In this document: positions 1 through 7,950 of the stretch, piece by piece | Position numbering within the stretch: the stretch's first letter is position 1 | Layout of the letters: each line of letters opens with the position of its first letter | Assembly (NCBI GenBank): GCA_038214135.1 | Contig: JBBQSD010000042.1 | Span: 1 to 44,247 of the forward strand | Reading direction: 5' to 3' | DNA from: JANLSE01 sp038214135 | Lineage (GTDB): Bacteria > Chloroflexota > Chloroflexia > Chloroflexales > Roseiflexaceae | Length of the DNA stretch: 44,247 nucleotides | Program-made: the position numbers and the translations under genes | Notes under the pieces: model-generated | Seen by the model: the letters and a program-made list of their open reading frames with translations, nothing else | What the model was told of the DNA's origin: nothing | Databases searched by the model: none

Positions 1-1093
1 TGATCAGATCACTTGAAATATTACTCGTCAATTGCGCGGCCAGCCAGTTACAGTAGGCACTGGCCTCATACCAACTCACGCCAACAACTGGCTGCTGCGG
101 TTGGCGTGAGTTGGCCTCGCCCCATCGCCAGGGTTGTGTACGTTTCTCTTTAATCTTCCACTCCCAGCCATTCGTTGTCCAGAAGCGGCGGGCATCGGCG
201 CGGTAGCCTTCGGCCACAAATGGGTGGTATTGCGCCACAGTGATCGGCACACGGGCAATCCAGTATTCGGGCAGTTTGATTCGAGCAATGGGATCACCTT
301 TTTCCCAGCCACCAATCGGGTAGGTTCGGGCTGGAACATAACACCAATACGGTACTGGGTTCTGGTGCAGGCCATGCCGCCCAAACACGCGATCCCTGGT
401 TGCAAGTGCTGCCCGCCATTCAGCAGCCGTCACTGGGATTGTCAGCGGGCCAATCCGTGCCGGGGCGCTGTCAACCAACGAAATCCGTGGAGTGTCAGTC
501 GGGGCGGGCGTGGGTGTCGGCGTGGTGCTGGGTGGGGCTGCCGGTGCTGCTGTGGTTTGCTGAGCGCCAATGATCGCTGTGGCAGTCATTGCCGAGCCAG
601 CCGCCGCACTAATCGCTGCAATCAGCAATTCACGCAGGTGTTGTTGCGCTGGCGATGGCTGGGGAGGTGCAACTGGTGGATCGGCATTGGGCTGTTCGTA
701 GCGCTGTTTAAGATCCTGGAGCTGCCGTTCGTCGAGCAGCGCTTGCCACTGTTCTGGCTCGGTCAGCCTCGACAGCAGCCGGATCATGTCGGGAATCAAC
801 TGATGATCATCAATCTGGGCCAGAATCTGATCAATCATTTGCCCATGATCGGTGCCTAATTGATGCCAGTTGTGCTGGAACTGTTCAACAAATGCTGCCA
901 AGAACGGGCCACTGAGCGACTGAAGGGCATTGGTATGCTGTGGGGTCCACACATCCCGTTCGATCAGTGGCAGTATCAGGTAGGTACAGATTAAGGCTGG
1001 ATTGCCAGGTTTGCCATTGCCATTCTTCACATGATTCAATACACCCATCAGCAGCCCCTGTCCAATATCCTGCAGGGTCTCAGTTTGGGTCAC
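1..1093 (-). CDS. SUMF1/FGE-domain protein with N-terminal helical region and membrane segment (partial)
   Basis: This frame is open from the left window edge up to a TGA at 1094-1096, so the C-terminus lies outside. The first 135 or so residues look helical and hydrophilic and match nothing I recognise. Residues about 156-176 form an Ala-rich hydrophobic stretch, probably a membrane helix, followed by a Thr/Pro linker (residues 183-202). From about residue 250 the protein resembles the formylglycine-generating-enzyme/SUMF1 fold: YPIGGWEKGDP, a VPITVAQY segment and GVSWYEASAYCNWL. Members of this family oxidise Cys or bind substrates as non-catalytic modules; the catalytic part is off the window, so activity cannot be judged. 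The start is uncertain: GTG at 1093 follows the stop directly and has no Shine-Dalgarno (SD) sequence, while ATG at 1048 has AGGGG 7 bases upstream. An insertion sequence lies immediately upstream and may have removed the original promoter or N-terminus. Confidence 0.72.
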   Translation of the reverse strand, partial: MTQTETLQDIGQGLLMGVLNHVKNGNGKPGNPALICTYLILPLIERDVWTPQHTNALQSLSGPFLAAFVEQFQHNWHQLGTDHGQMIDQILAQIDDHQLIPDMIRLLSRLTEPEQWQALLDERQLQDLKQRYEQPNADPPVAPPQPSPAQQHLRELLIAAISAAAGSAMTATAIIGAQQTTAAPAAPPSTTPTPTPAPTDTPRISLVDSAPARIGPLTIPVTAAEWRAALATRDRVFGRHGLHQNPVPYWCYVPARTYPIGGWEKGDPIARIKLPEYWIARVPITVAQYHPFVAEGYRADARRFWTTNGWEWKIKEKRTQPWRWGEANSRQPQQPVVGVSWYEASAYCNWLAAQLTSNISSDLI

Positions 1094-1116
1094 TCAGGAG
1101 CATAGCAGGTGACAAA

Positions 1117-2349
1117 CCTAACATCTCAGGGTGTGACGTATCTTCTTGCAGGCTCAGGCCGCGCTCGCGAGTTCACGCTGTCGTCGCCTACTCCAGGCAC
1201 GCTTCCAGGGATGGGCAGCCTTTGGCTGCGGGGCATCGGGTTCACCGAGTGGCTGGGGTGTGGGTGTGGGCGCTGGGACGACCGGTAGGTGGATGCGAGG
1301 ATCGGGTTGTTGGCACACGGGTGCTTTCCGCCGGAACTGCCGCCGCTCGGTGATCTGCTGCTGCGCCTGCTCAATCACCGTCCATTGGGCATCCCACCGA
1401 TCATTACCGATCGCGTTGCGCAGCGCCAGAATCGGATTGACGTTGGCCGCAGCCCAATGCATCCCCGCCCCTTTCAGCCGATCTTCGACCACCAGTTTAT
1501 TGGCACTTTCGACCATCCCACTGCCAATCGGCCAGCCGTTTGCGACAAACTGTGGATACTGGAGCTGCGCCACCCGCGTTTCGAGATACGCGAGCTGGGT
1601 CGCAAGTACGGTGTTGGCCGGTTGGGTGGCGACGCATGCCTGCAATCGTGGCAACACCCCCTGCGGGCCGTCATGTTTGAGGGCGTGGCGCAGTGTCACC
1701 AGTTCATTCATGCGCGGGTAGCAGCGGGCCATCCGGGCCGGGGGTCTGGGCAATGGCGGTCAGATACTCGGCGGCGTGCGCGAAATCGAGGATGCGCACT
1801 GCTTCTGGGGCGTGGAGATCGATAAACAACTGACCCCATGCGGCACCGTCCACCACCGCGCCCACCCGCCGGGTGCCTTCAATCCCGCGCTGATGGAGCT
1901 CCAACAGCGCCAAATCGCCAAAGGTCGTGCTGTCGGTACGACGTGAAAAATACGAGCGGTTGGTCGGGCCATCCGGGGTTGGGAACGTCTGTGCTTCGCC
2001 GACGGCGAGGGTGCGCACCTCCGTCCATTGACCGTGGATCAGGGGCACCATCGCACCGTCGACACTGAGGATGCGGGTGTCGCTGCTGCGCTGAACGAGC
2101 GGTTGACCACAATCAGGGCAACAGATGGGGAGTGGTCGGTTCCCGCCAATCGGTCGTGGCACTGGCCAGCGCACTATCTTCGACCATGCGCGCCCGCAGG
2201 TGCTGCAACCGGGTGTCGAGTTCCTGTTCAATGTCCCGCAAGGTCGCTTTCGGGTGAGCCAGCCGCCATGCGGCCATAGCGGACGTCAACTCCGTCGTCA
2301 ACCGGCTCGTCGCTCCTCCCGTATGCGTGTAAAAATAGACCTCACATCT
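1117..2349 (-). mobile_element. Decayed ISKra4-like insertion sequence
   Basis: The span is defined by a transposase remnant (1154-2301) and a pair of near-identical 10-base direct repeats outside it: CCTAACATCT at 1117-1126 and CCTCACATCT at 2340-2349 (9 of 10 matching). These could be an eroded target-site duplication. I could not find convincing terminal inverted repeats, so the exact ends are not established. The element separates the FGE-like gene from the peptide transporter operon. Confidence 0.5.
1154..2301 (-). pseudogene. ISKra4-family transposase, two frameshifts and an internal deletion
   Basis: Three overlapping minus-strand frames together give one transposase. The first (2301-2113) carries AAWRLAHPKATLRDIE, the second (2231-1704) a Cys pair CCPDCGQ, the catalytic-region motif SVDGAMVPL and ILDFAHAAEYL, and the third (to 1154) LKHDGP and NGWPIGSGMVESANK. 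Each change of frame is +1 and falls in a run of C (about 2128-2131 and 1740-1745), so one extra C at each site explains both. CPDCGQPLVQR is followed almost at once by the SVDGAMVPL block. In family members I recall roughly 100 residues between them, so an internal deletion is likely. A TTG start at 2301 follows GGGAGGAG. The protein cannot be functional as read; a programmed frameshift is less likely with two shifts plus a deletion. Confidence 0.85.
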
Positions 2350-2495
2350 AGAACATGGGTAGGATGGAATTATCCACAGTATCCGATAGCAGTACCTAAT
2401 GTATCAACAAAATCTTTGCGCTGGCATGGTTCTTGATGGTAGTATAGTAACTACAAGAATCATGTGAGCCATATTCTGATCAGGAAGGATTGTCT

Positions 2496-4229
2496 ATGCG
2501 ATCTCTCAGACTCTCCGCAACTGTGTTGACGCTGCTTGGGGCATTGATTTTAAGTGCCTGTGGTGGCGCTAGCACTGCCGCTCCTACCGCAGTTCCGTCT
2601 GCGCCAACAAGCGCACCAGCCGAACCGACGGCTGCGCCTGCGCCAACAACGAGTGTACCAGCCGAGCCAACCACAAGCGTGCCAACAACCCAAGATCAGG
2701 CAAACACCCTGCGCTGGTCGCTTGAAGGCATTAGCGACCTGACGTCAATCGACCCAGCCAAGCCAGGCGATGCGCCAACAATCACCGTAATCAATACCAT
2801 CTTTGCCGGGCTTGTACGCCTTGATGAGCAACTCAAAGTTCAGCCAGATGGAGCTTCAAGCTGGAAGGTGAGCGCCGATGGCACCAGTTACACCTTCACA
2901 ATCCGCGATGGGCTGAAATTCTCTGATGGCACGCCCGTCACTGCTGGTGATTTTGCCTATTCGATCAACCGGGCACTATCCCCTGAGACAGCCTCCTATG
3001 GTGCGCCATTCCAGCTTGGCCATATCGTTGGCGCTCAGGATGTCATCGATGGGAAAACCAAAGAAGTAACTGGCGTCAAGGCCATTGATGATCGCACACT
3101 TGAGATTACACTTGATGCCCCACTGGCCTACTTTCTGGCCCAACTGACCTACCCCTACACCTATGTTGTGCCGCGCAAGTTGATCGAGAGTGGCCCAGAT
3201 TGGGAAACACGCGCCTATGGCACGGGGCCATTCACCGTCAAAGAGTGGAAACGAGGTCAATCGGTGCTGCTGGCTGCAAACGAGAACTATTGGCGTGGCA
3301 AACCAGGAATCACCAATATTCTGATGTCGTTCAATAAAGAGAGCGAGACGGCCTTCCAACTATACCAGACGGGCGAGCTTGATATTATGGGCAGCCAGCA
3401 GAATCCCATCCCGGCTGCGCATGTCGCTGAAGTGCAAAACCTGCCGGATTTCAAGTCGGCGGCATCACTAGCGACGCGTTTTATCGGCTTTAACAATAAA
3501 AAGGCACCGTTTGACAATACCGATATCAGGCGGGCTTTTGCACTTGCTACCGATAGGGCAACGCTTGCCAATCAGGTGTTGGGCGGCGCTGTCGTCCCTG
3601 CTGATCGAATCCTGCCAACCGGGTTAGTTGGAACCCAACTCCCAATCAAGCCACTTGCTTTTGATGCGACTGCTGCGAAGGCAGCACTGACCAAGGCCGG
3701 TTTTGCCGATGGCAAGAATCTGCCGCCAATTACGCTGGCTTATGGGCAGGAGGGTGATAACGAGATTGTTGCCCAGGCGCTGCAAGCGTTATGGGAGCAG
3801 AATCTTGGCGTCAAGGTCACACTCCAATCATATGAACTGGCGACCTTTAGCAAGAACCTGGATACGACCTACTACACACCCACGCAAGGGCTACAGTTCT
3901 ACCTGAGCATCTGGGGTGCCGATTATCCAGACCCGCAGAATTTCTTGTCACAGCAATTGCATACTGATGTCCCAAACAACAATGGGCATTTTGCCAATAT
4001 TGAGTTCGACAAACTGGTTGAGCAGGCGGATCGTCTTGGCGATCAGGATAAGCTCGATCAGCGGCTGCAATTGTACAATCAGGCCGAACAGATCGCCATT
4101 GATCAGGTGGGCTGGCTGCCGTTGTACTACCCGAAATTCCAGATTCTATTGCGCCCACGGGTTGAGGGAATGGTCGTCACTCCGAATGGCCTGATTGTCC
4201 CCGATTGGACCAAAGTTCACCTGAAATAA
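2496..4229 (+). CDS. Peptide ABC transporter substrate-binding lipoprotein (family 5)
   Basis: This is the extracytoplasmic solute receptor of a peptide/nickel-type ABC importer, anchored to the membrane by lipid. ATG at 2496 is chosen because AGGAAGGA sits 6 bases upstream; an earlier TTG at 2490 overlaps the SD. The signal peptide ends in the lipobox LSAC, followed by an Ala/Pro/Thr-rich linker to about residue 65. The rest has the family 5 features: a ligand-domain start listing an IDPAKPGDAPT region, the YTFTIRDGLKFSDGTPVTA signature, and a C-terminal region with the TQGLQFYLSIWGADYPDPQNF segment. It has 577 residues, normal for DppA/OppA-type receptors. Two permease genes follow. The ATPase genes are not in this window, so the system may use ATPases encoded elsewhere. 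The substrate cannot be predicted beyond peptide-like. Confidence 0.93.
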   Translation: MRSLRLSATVLTLLGALILSACGGASTAAPTAVPSAPTSAPAEPTAAPAPTTSVPAEPTTSVPTTQDQANTLRWSLEGISDLTSIDPAKPGDAPTITVINTIFAGLVRLDEQLKVQPDGASSWKVSADGTSYTFTIRDGLKFSDGTPVTAGDFAYSINRALSPETASYGAPFQLGHIVGAQDVIDGKTKEVTGVKAIDDRTLEITLDAPLAYFLAQLTYPYTYVVPRKLIESGPDWETRAYGTGPFTVKEWKRGQSVLLAANENYWRGKPGITNILMSFNKESETAFQLYQTGELDIMGSQQNPIPAAHVAEVQNLPDFKSAASLATRFIGFNNKKAPFDNTDIRRAFALATDRATLANQVLGGAVVPADRILPTGLVGTQLPIKPLAFDATAAKAALTKAGFADGKNLPPITLAYGQEGDNEIVAQALQALWEQNLGVKVTLQSYELATFSKNLDTTYYTPTQGLQFYLSIWGADYPDPQNFLSQQLHTDVPNNNGHFANIEFDKLVEQADRLGDQDKLDQRLQLYNQAEQIAIDQVGWLPLYYPKFQILLRPRVEGMVVTPNGLIVPDWTKVHLK

Positions 4230-4237
4230 TAGCGTGT

Positions 4238-4261
4238 CAGGCTCAGGTATACCTGAGCCTG
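4238..4261. terminator. Perfect 24-base palindrome between receptor and permease genes
   Basis: A perfect palindrome whose half site is CAGGCTCAGGTA lies 9 bases after the receptor stop and 16 bases before the permease start. There is no T run after it, so it is more likely an mRNA-stabilising or attenuating hairpin that keeps receptor expression above permease expression, a common arrangement in ABC importer operons, than a full terminator. Confidence 0.55.
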
Positions 4262-4276
4262 CTACCCCTCTACATA

Positions 4277-5215
4277 ATGATGCAATTTCTTGTACGGCGG
4301 GCGCTGAGCCTCGTGTTTGTACTCTTCAGCCTGACCTTTCTCACCTTTATGGTTGGCCGCCTCGTACCGGGTGACCCCATTCAGGTGCTGATGGGAGCAC
4401 GCCGCGATCCCGTGACATACGCACGGCTGCGCCATCAATACGGTCTTGATCAGCCACTCCTGACCCAATATGTCGCCTATGCAGGCGGGTTAGTGCGTGG
4501 CGATTTCGGGCTTTCATTCCGCTACGAGGGCCGCCCGGTTCGCGACTTGATCGCTCAGGGCATTCCTGTGTCCATTAAAGTCGGCGGAATCGCCTTGCTG
4601 CTCAGCCTTGCGCTTGGAATACCACTCGGCCTGATCGCTGCCCTTCGGCGGGAATCGCTGGTCGACCACGCTATTACAGGAGTGACATTAGCTCTGTATG
4701 CCATTCCCAGCTTTGTACTTATTCCGATATTGTGGGCCATGAACCTGGCACTTTATCGGGCCGGGTATCCCAGCCTACCACAAGCAGGCTGGGGCAAACC
4801 AGAACACTATGTGCTACCAGTGCTCACACTAGCGGCGGCGAATGTTGGCTATATGGCGCGGCTAACACGTTCCGCAACACTCGAAATCGTCGCGAGCGAT
4901 TTTATTCGCACGGCCTACGCAAAAGGGCTGCATAACAGCACAATCATTGGCCGACACGTTTTGAAAAATGCATTGCTGCCAATTTTAACGCTGCTTGGCC
5001 CGGCTACCGCTGCGCTTGTGACTGGCGCATTTGTGATCGAGAACCTGTTTAACATCCCTGGTATTGGGCGCATCGCCGTTGAAGCAATTGGGCAGCGCGA
5101 TTATCCAATCATTCAGGGAACAACCGTTATCCTTGGCGTTGCAATCGTCGTAATGAACACAATCACCGACATTCTCTATCGGGTTGTTGATCCGCGCATT
5201 ACCCTGGCTGAGTAA
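4277..5215 (+). CDS. Peptide ABC transporter permease, DppB/OppB type
   Basis: The protein is an integral membrane subunit of the importer whose receptor is encoded just upstream. It begins MQFLVRRALSLVFVLFSLTF, the typical first helix of DppB-like permeases, followed by the long periplasmic loop with VGRLVPGDPIQ and LRHQYGLDQPL. The binding-protein-dependent transport signature (EAA loop) reads DFIRTAYAKGL in the cytoplasmic loop, and the C-terminus contains NIPGIGRIAVEAI. It has 312 residues, normal for the family. Two adjacent ATGs at 4277 and 4280 are possible starts; neither has a strong SD sequence, so translation may be weak or coupled. An upstream extension of this frame runs through the palindrome and is not credible as coding. 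Confidence 0.93.
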   Translation: MMQFLVRRALSLVFVLFSLTFLTFMVGRLVPGDPIQVLMGARRDPVTYARLRHQYGLDQPLLTQYVAYAGGLVRGDFGLSFRYEGRPVRDLIAQGIPVSIKVGGIALLLSLALGIPLGLIAALRRESLVDHAITGVTLALYAIPSFVLIPILWAMNLALYRAGYPSLPQAGWGKPEHYVLPVLTLAAANVGYMARLTRSATLEIVASDFIRTAYAKGLHNSTIIGRHVLKNALLPILTLLGPATAALVTGAFVIENLFNIPGIGRIAVEAIGQRDYPIIQGTTVILGVAIVVMNTITDILYRVVDPRITLAE

Positions 5216-5236
5216 TCTATTATCACGGAGCATAAT

Positions 5237-6142
5237 GTGGCGCAGGCAATTGCAGTACAGCCAACAACCGATCCGCTACGCCAGGCACCCGGATTCTGGA
5301 AGCGGCTGGCACGCCATCGGCTTGGCGTCTCCAGCCTGGTGCTGTTGGTGCTGCTGGTGCTTGCTTCGCTTGTAGGGCCAACGATCTATCCAATCAATCC
5401 AACAAAATCCGATTTTGCCCATATCAATGCTGCACCAAGCATTGCCCATCCATTTGGCACGGATCGCCTGGGGCGCGACACACTGGCTCGCATCCTAGCT
5501 GCATTACGCGTCTCGCTACTCGTCGCAATATTTGTCGAAACAATCAATATTTTGCTTGGCGCACTGTTGGGGTTATTGGCCGGTTACTTTGGCGGATGGG
5601 TTGATCTGATCATCAGCAGAATTGCCGACATGCTGTTTGCCTTTCCAGGGCTGCTCCTCGCAATCCTGGTGGCAGCTATCTTTGGCCAATGGGTTACAGA
5701 AACCTATGGTGCCACCGCTCGGCTGATGCTCGTCGCCGGATCGATTAGCCTCGTCAGTTGGCCACTGATGGCTCGCTATGTTCGCGGGCAAACGCTTAGC
5801 CTCAACCAGCGCGATTTCATTCTGGCTGCTCGTGCGATTGGCCAGCGTGATCGCGGCATTCTGATCGGCCACATTCTCCCGAATGTGCTGGGCCTGATTA
5901 TCACCGCAGCAACCTTAGATGTTGTGAATGCCATTGTTGGTGAGGCAACACTAAGCTTGCTGGGCTTGGGAATCCAATCACCTGATACGAGTATTGGCAA
6001 AATGATTGTTGAAGGGGCACCCCTGCTCGCCCAAAACGCTTGGCTTGTATTCATCCCTGCTGGTGTTCTGACGTTGCTGGTGCTCCTGTTCTCAACCCTT
6101 GGTGAAGCCCTACGCGATGTCTTCGACCCAACAGCAGGCTAG
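5237..6142 (+). CDS. Peptide ABC transporter permease, DppC/OppC type
   Basis: The second membrane subunit of the same importer, 21 bases after the first permease. The N-terminus has the short cytoplasmic stretch FWKRLARHRLGVSSLVLL found in DppC/OppC proteins, then a loop with HPFGTDRLGRDTLARI, and the EAA signature DFILAARAIGQRDRGI. The C-terminal region has EATLSLLGLGIQSPDTSIG, which is highly typical. It has 301 residues. GTG at 5237 is preferred because ACGGAG lies 6 bases upstream; the overlapping ATG at 5235 is in another frame. The operon ends after this gene and no ATPase follows. Confidence 0.93.
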   Translation: MAQAIAVQPTTDPLRQAPGFWKRLARHRLGVSSLVLLVLLVLASLVGPTIYPINPTKSDFAHINAAPSIAHPFGTDRLGRDTLARILAALRVSLLVAIFVETINILLGALLGLLAGYFGGWVDLIISRIADMLFAFPGLLLAILVAAIFGQWVTETYGATARLMLVAGSISLVSWPLMARYVRGQTLSLNQRDFILAARAIGQRDRGILIGHILPNVLGLIITAATLDVVNAIVGEATLSLLGLGIQSPDTSIGKMIVEGAPLLAQNAWLVFIPAGVLTLLVLLFSTLGEALRDVFDPTAG

Positions 6143-6154
6143 CGGTATTTGTTT

Positions 6155-6175
6155 TCAGAGGTCAGAAGTCAGCAT
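6155..6175 (+). repeat. Degenerate heptamer repeat (TCAGAAG-like), three units
   Basis: Three adjacent heptamers, TCAGAGG, TCAGAAG and TCAGCAT, lie just after the permease stop codon. The same heptamer recurs at 15121-15148 (reverse strand) and 33516-33529. It resembles in style the short tandemly repeated heptanucleotides described in filamentous cyanobacteria; any function is unknown. Confidence 0.55.
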
Positions 6176-6199
6176 GTGCCTGATACACCTCGGTATCGC

Positions 6200-6253
6200 A
6201 CAAGCATGCTCGCTTCCAAATAGGGGTATGATATTGGAAGCGAGCATGCTTGT
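6200..6253. terminator. Large perfect hairpin (20-bp stem, 14-nt loop)
   Basis: ACAAGCATGCTCGCTTCCAA at 6200-6219 is perfectly complementary to 6234-6253, with a 14-base loop. It lies downstream of the permease operon (plus) and downstream of the radical SAM gene (minus), so it may work as a bidirectional terminator. A TCTTGTATTGT stretch follows on the plus strand, a weak T-rich tail. In addition, 6228-6237 (ATGATATTGG) is exactly complementary to 6293-6302, which would compete with the stem. Confidence 0.7.
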
Positions 6254-6426
6254 TCTTGTATTGTCCAGTGAGTATATCGCAATAAGCGCATACCAATATC
6301 ATCACGTCATCGGCCATCAGGCGCGACTTTTGTACATCTTCATGAGTCGCCCGCTGCAAAAGCTTACATGACACCCGCAAGCTCTGATTCGCTTCAATGG
6401 GACTGCGCATCTTCGCATCACAAACC

Positions 6427-6474
6427 GCAATCGCGCCGAAGTATACCAATGCTGGTATATTTCGGTGCGATTGC
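6427..6474. terminator. 22-bp hairpin with tetraloop after the radical SAM gene
   Basis: The arms 6427-6448 and 6453-6474 pair over 22 positions with two G-T pairs and no unpaired base, around the loop ATGC. The hairpin starts 15 bases after the stop of the minus-strand radical SAM gene and is its probable terminator; the tail GCGGTTTGTG is only weakly T-rich. The 170 bases between this and the 6200-6253 hairpin contain no gene that I can support. Confidence 0.65.
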
Positions 6475-6489
6475 ATGCCATGATGGCGA

Positions 6490-7596
6490 TTATCTCGTTG
6501 CTGCGCTCTGAATCGCGGTGATCTCGTCTTGGAGCACAATCACTGTTGCTGTTGGCGGGAAGATATCGTGTGCAAGGGCAGTACCAAGCTGCGTTTCGTA
6601 GAAGCGAATCTCATGCTCGGACAAACGGGTTGGTTTGAGCCATGCATGTTCTGGTTGATTCGCCAGCCGTACCGAAGCCAATCGACACAAGCCACAATCA
6701 CCAACTGTGTTGCGGATCAGCTGTGCTTGTGCTGGTGCAATCTGCGCAAGCTGCGCGAACTGCGTCATGTCACCAGTATCGATTGCATGGCAGAATGGAA
6801 CTTGTTGCATGCGCTGCATGCCCTCGTCAAAGGGCGTGGTACTGAGATTAAACAAACCTGGCGCAAGTTCATGCCAGCAGCATGGATGCACCCATCCATG
6901 CGGATCGATCACAACCTCCGAACAATCTGGATGGTTACGCCCCTGGCCGCTTAGAAAGTTCGCCCCGCCTTCCCAAGCGGAAGCACAATAGCCCTCATCT
7001 GTCAGCAGCGCAGCACCTTCGCGCTCAAGTGCTGGTAAATCGTGCAGAACCCGCCCTGATGGAACCAGACGTGCTGGTGGCTTGCCATAGATCACAAACT
7101 CAATCCCGTGCTGCTGCCCATACTGCCGAATGTTCTCACGAAACTGCTCCCATGGGTAATCGGGCCGCTGGAGTTCATGAAAGATATCGTTGGAGGCAAT
7201 ATGAAACAGATCAACTCCCTGCTTGAGCCAGTAATCGATATTCTTTGTGGATGGATTGCCAGACGCATCGGCCAATGGGTGCCCCATCGTCTGCAACGCA
7301 AGCGTGACATAGCCAGCGGCACGACGTTCGGCGAGCATGGGCTGTGGCCCTTGCGGAAAGCGTGCTCGAAACTGTTGAACAAGGTATTCCATCTGCTGCC
7401 CGCGCATCAGTGATTCGCCACCACCCACCAGCACTTCTTCGAGCGTAATCGCTGAATCGCTGCCTGGTAGATTGGCAATCACGCCATCAATGACCTTTTT
7501 CGAGGCACGGGTTCCATGCATCACCGAATCGTTATGGCAGTGAGCACATCCAAAGAAACACACGGTATGTGGAACCCAATAGACGCGCTGTGTCAT
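6490..7596 (-). CDS. Radical SAM protein with C-terminal Cys-rich region
   Basis: A radical SAM enzyme: the cluster-binding motif is CFFGCAHC (CX3CX2C) at about residues 13-20, followed by VLVGGGESL, which stands in for the GGE motif that binds the SAM amino group. The middle carries a long segment on TIM-barrel strands, and residues about 228-245 contain VVIDPHGWVHPCCWHE, with further cysteines at DCGLCRLAS, arranged like the auxiliary-cluster (SPASM-type) region of peptide or small-molecule modifying enzymes. ATG at 7596 is supported by AGGAG 7 bases upstream. It has 368 residues. The substrate cannot be assigned; the start motif, only 12 residues from the N-terminus, is unusually close to the end. 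A short open frame without a start codon lies directly upstream (7615-7821). Confidence 0.85.
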   Translation of the reverse strand: MTQRVYWVPHTVCFFGCAHCHNDSVMHGTRASKKVIDGVIANLPGSDSAITLEEVLVGGGESLMRGQQMEYLVQQFRARFPQGPQPMLAERRAAGYVTLALQTMGHPLADASGNPSTKNIDYWLKQGVDLFHIASNDIFHELQRPDYPWEQFRENIRQYGQQHGIEFVIYGKPPARLVPSGRVLHDLPALEREGAALLTDEGYCASAWEGGANFLSGQGRNHPDCSEVVIDPHGWVHPCCWHELAPGLFNLSTTPFDEGMQRMQQVPFCHAIDTGDMTQFAQLAQIAPAQAQLIRNTVGDCGLCRLASVRLANQPEHAWLKPTRLSEHEIRFYETQLGTALAHDIFPPTATVIVLQDEITAIQSAATR

Positions 7597-7614
7597 CTGT
7601 TTCTCCTGTTCATC

Positions 7615-7821
7615 CTAGCGCGAAGTGGATGAGGAAGCTGTCGCAGCGATATACACAGCCAAACCAACATTCGCCTGCTGCATATCTTCAAGCGCCGTGC
7701 CTGCGCCTTCAACATCGCGATAGTACCATGGAATCGTTGTGCTATTCGGGAATGACCAACTGTTTATACCTGGGAGACGAGAACAGGAACTTACGAAATT
7801 CTTACAGAAGCCTAACTCCTT
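7615..7821 (-). other. Short open frame, possible gene remnant upstream of radical SAM gene
   Basis: This minus-strand frame is open for 68 codons between a TGA at 7822-7824 and a TAG at 7615-7617, and ends 18 bases before the radical SAM start. The end reads like protein: WYYRDVEGAGTALEDM followed by QQANVGLAVYIAATAS. The only ATG in frame would give a 22-residue peptide starting at MQQANVG, with no clear SD. It could be the tail of a decayed gene, a small leader peptide, or chance. The remainder of 7822-7950 holds nothing I recognise. Confidence 0.25.
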
Positions 7822-7950
7822 TCAGGTTGCGAGGCACATGCGCTTGCATCACGATGATTTGATACTGATTGATCCGTTTGCGTTGATCTGCGTATCGCAT
7901 CGAAAGAAGCGCGGATTATCAATCCTTCTGGATCTGATGCAATAACACGC

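Noticed and set aside
134..859. 241-codon plus-strand frame
   Set aside because: It lies opposite the FGE-like coding sequence, is rich in Arg/Cys/Trp and lacks an SD.
4205..4276. Extended N-terminus of the first permease
   Set aside because: The extension overlaps the receptor gene end and the palindrome, and homologues begin at the MQFLVRRAL helix.
6162..6539. 125-codon minus-strand frame
   Set aside because: It runs through two hairpins, overlaps the radical SAM gene end, has no SD and no recognisable protein features.
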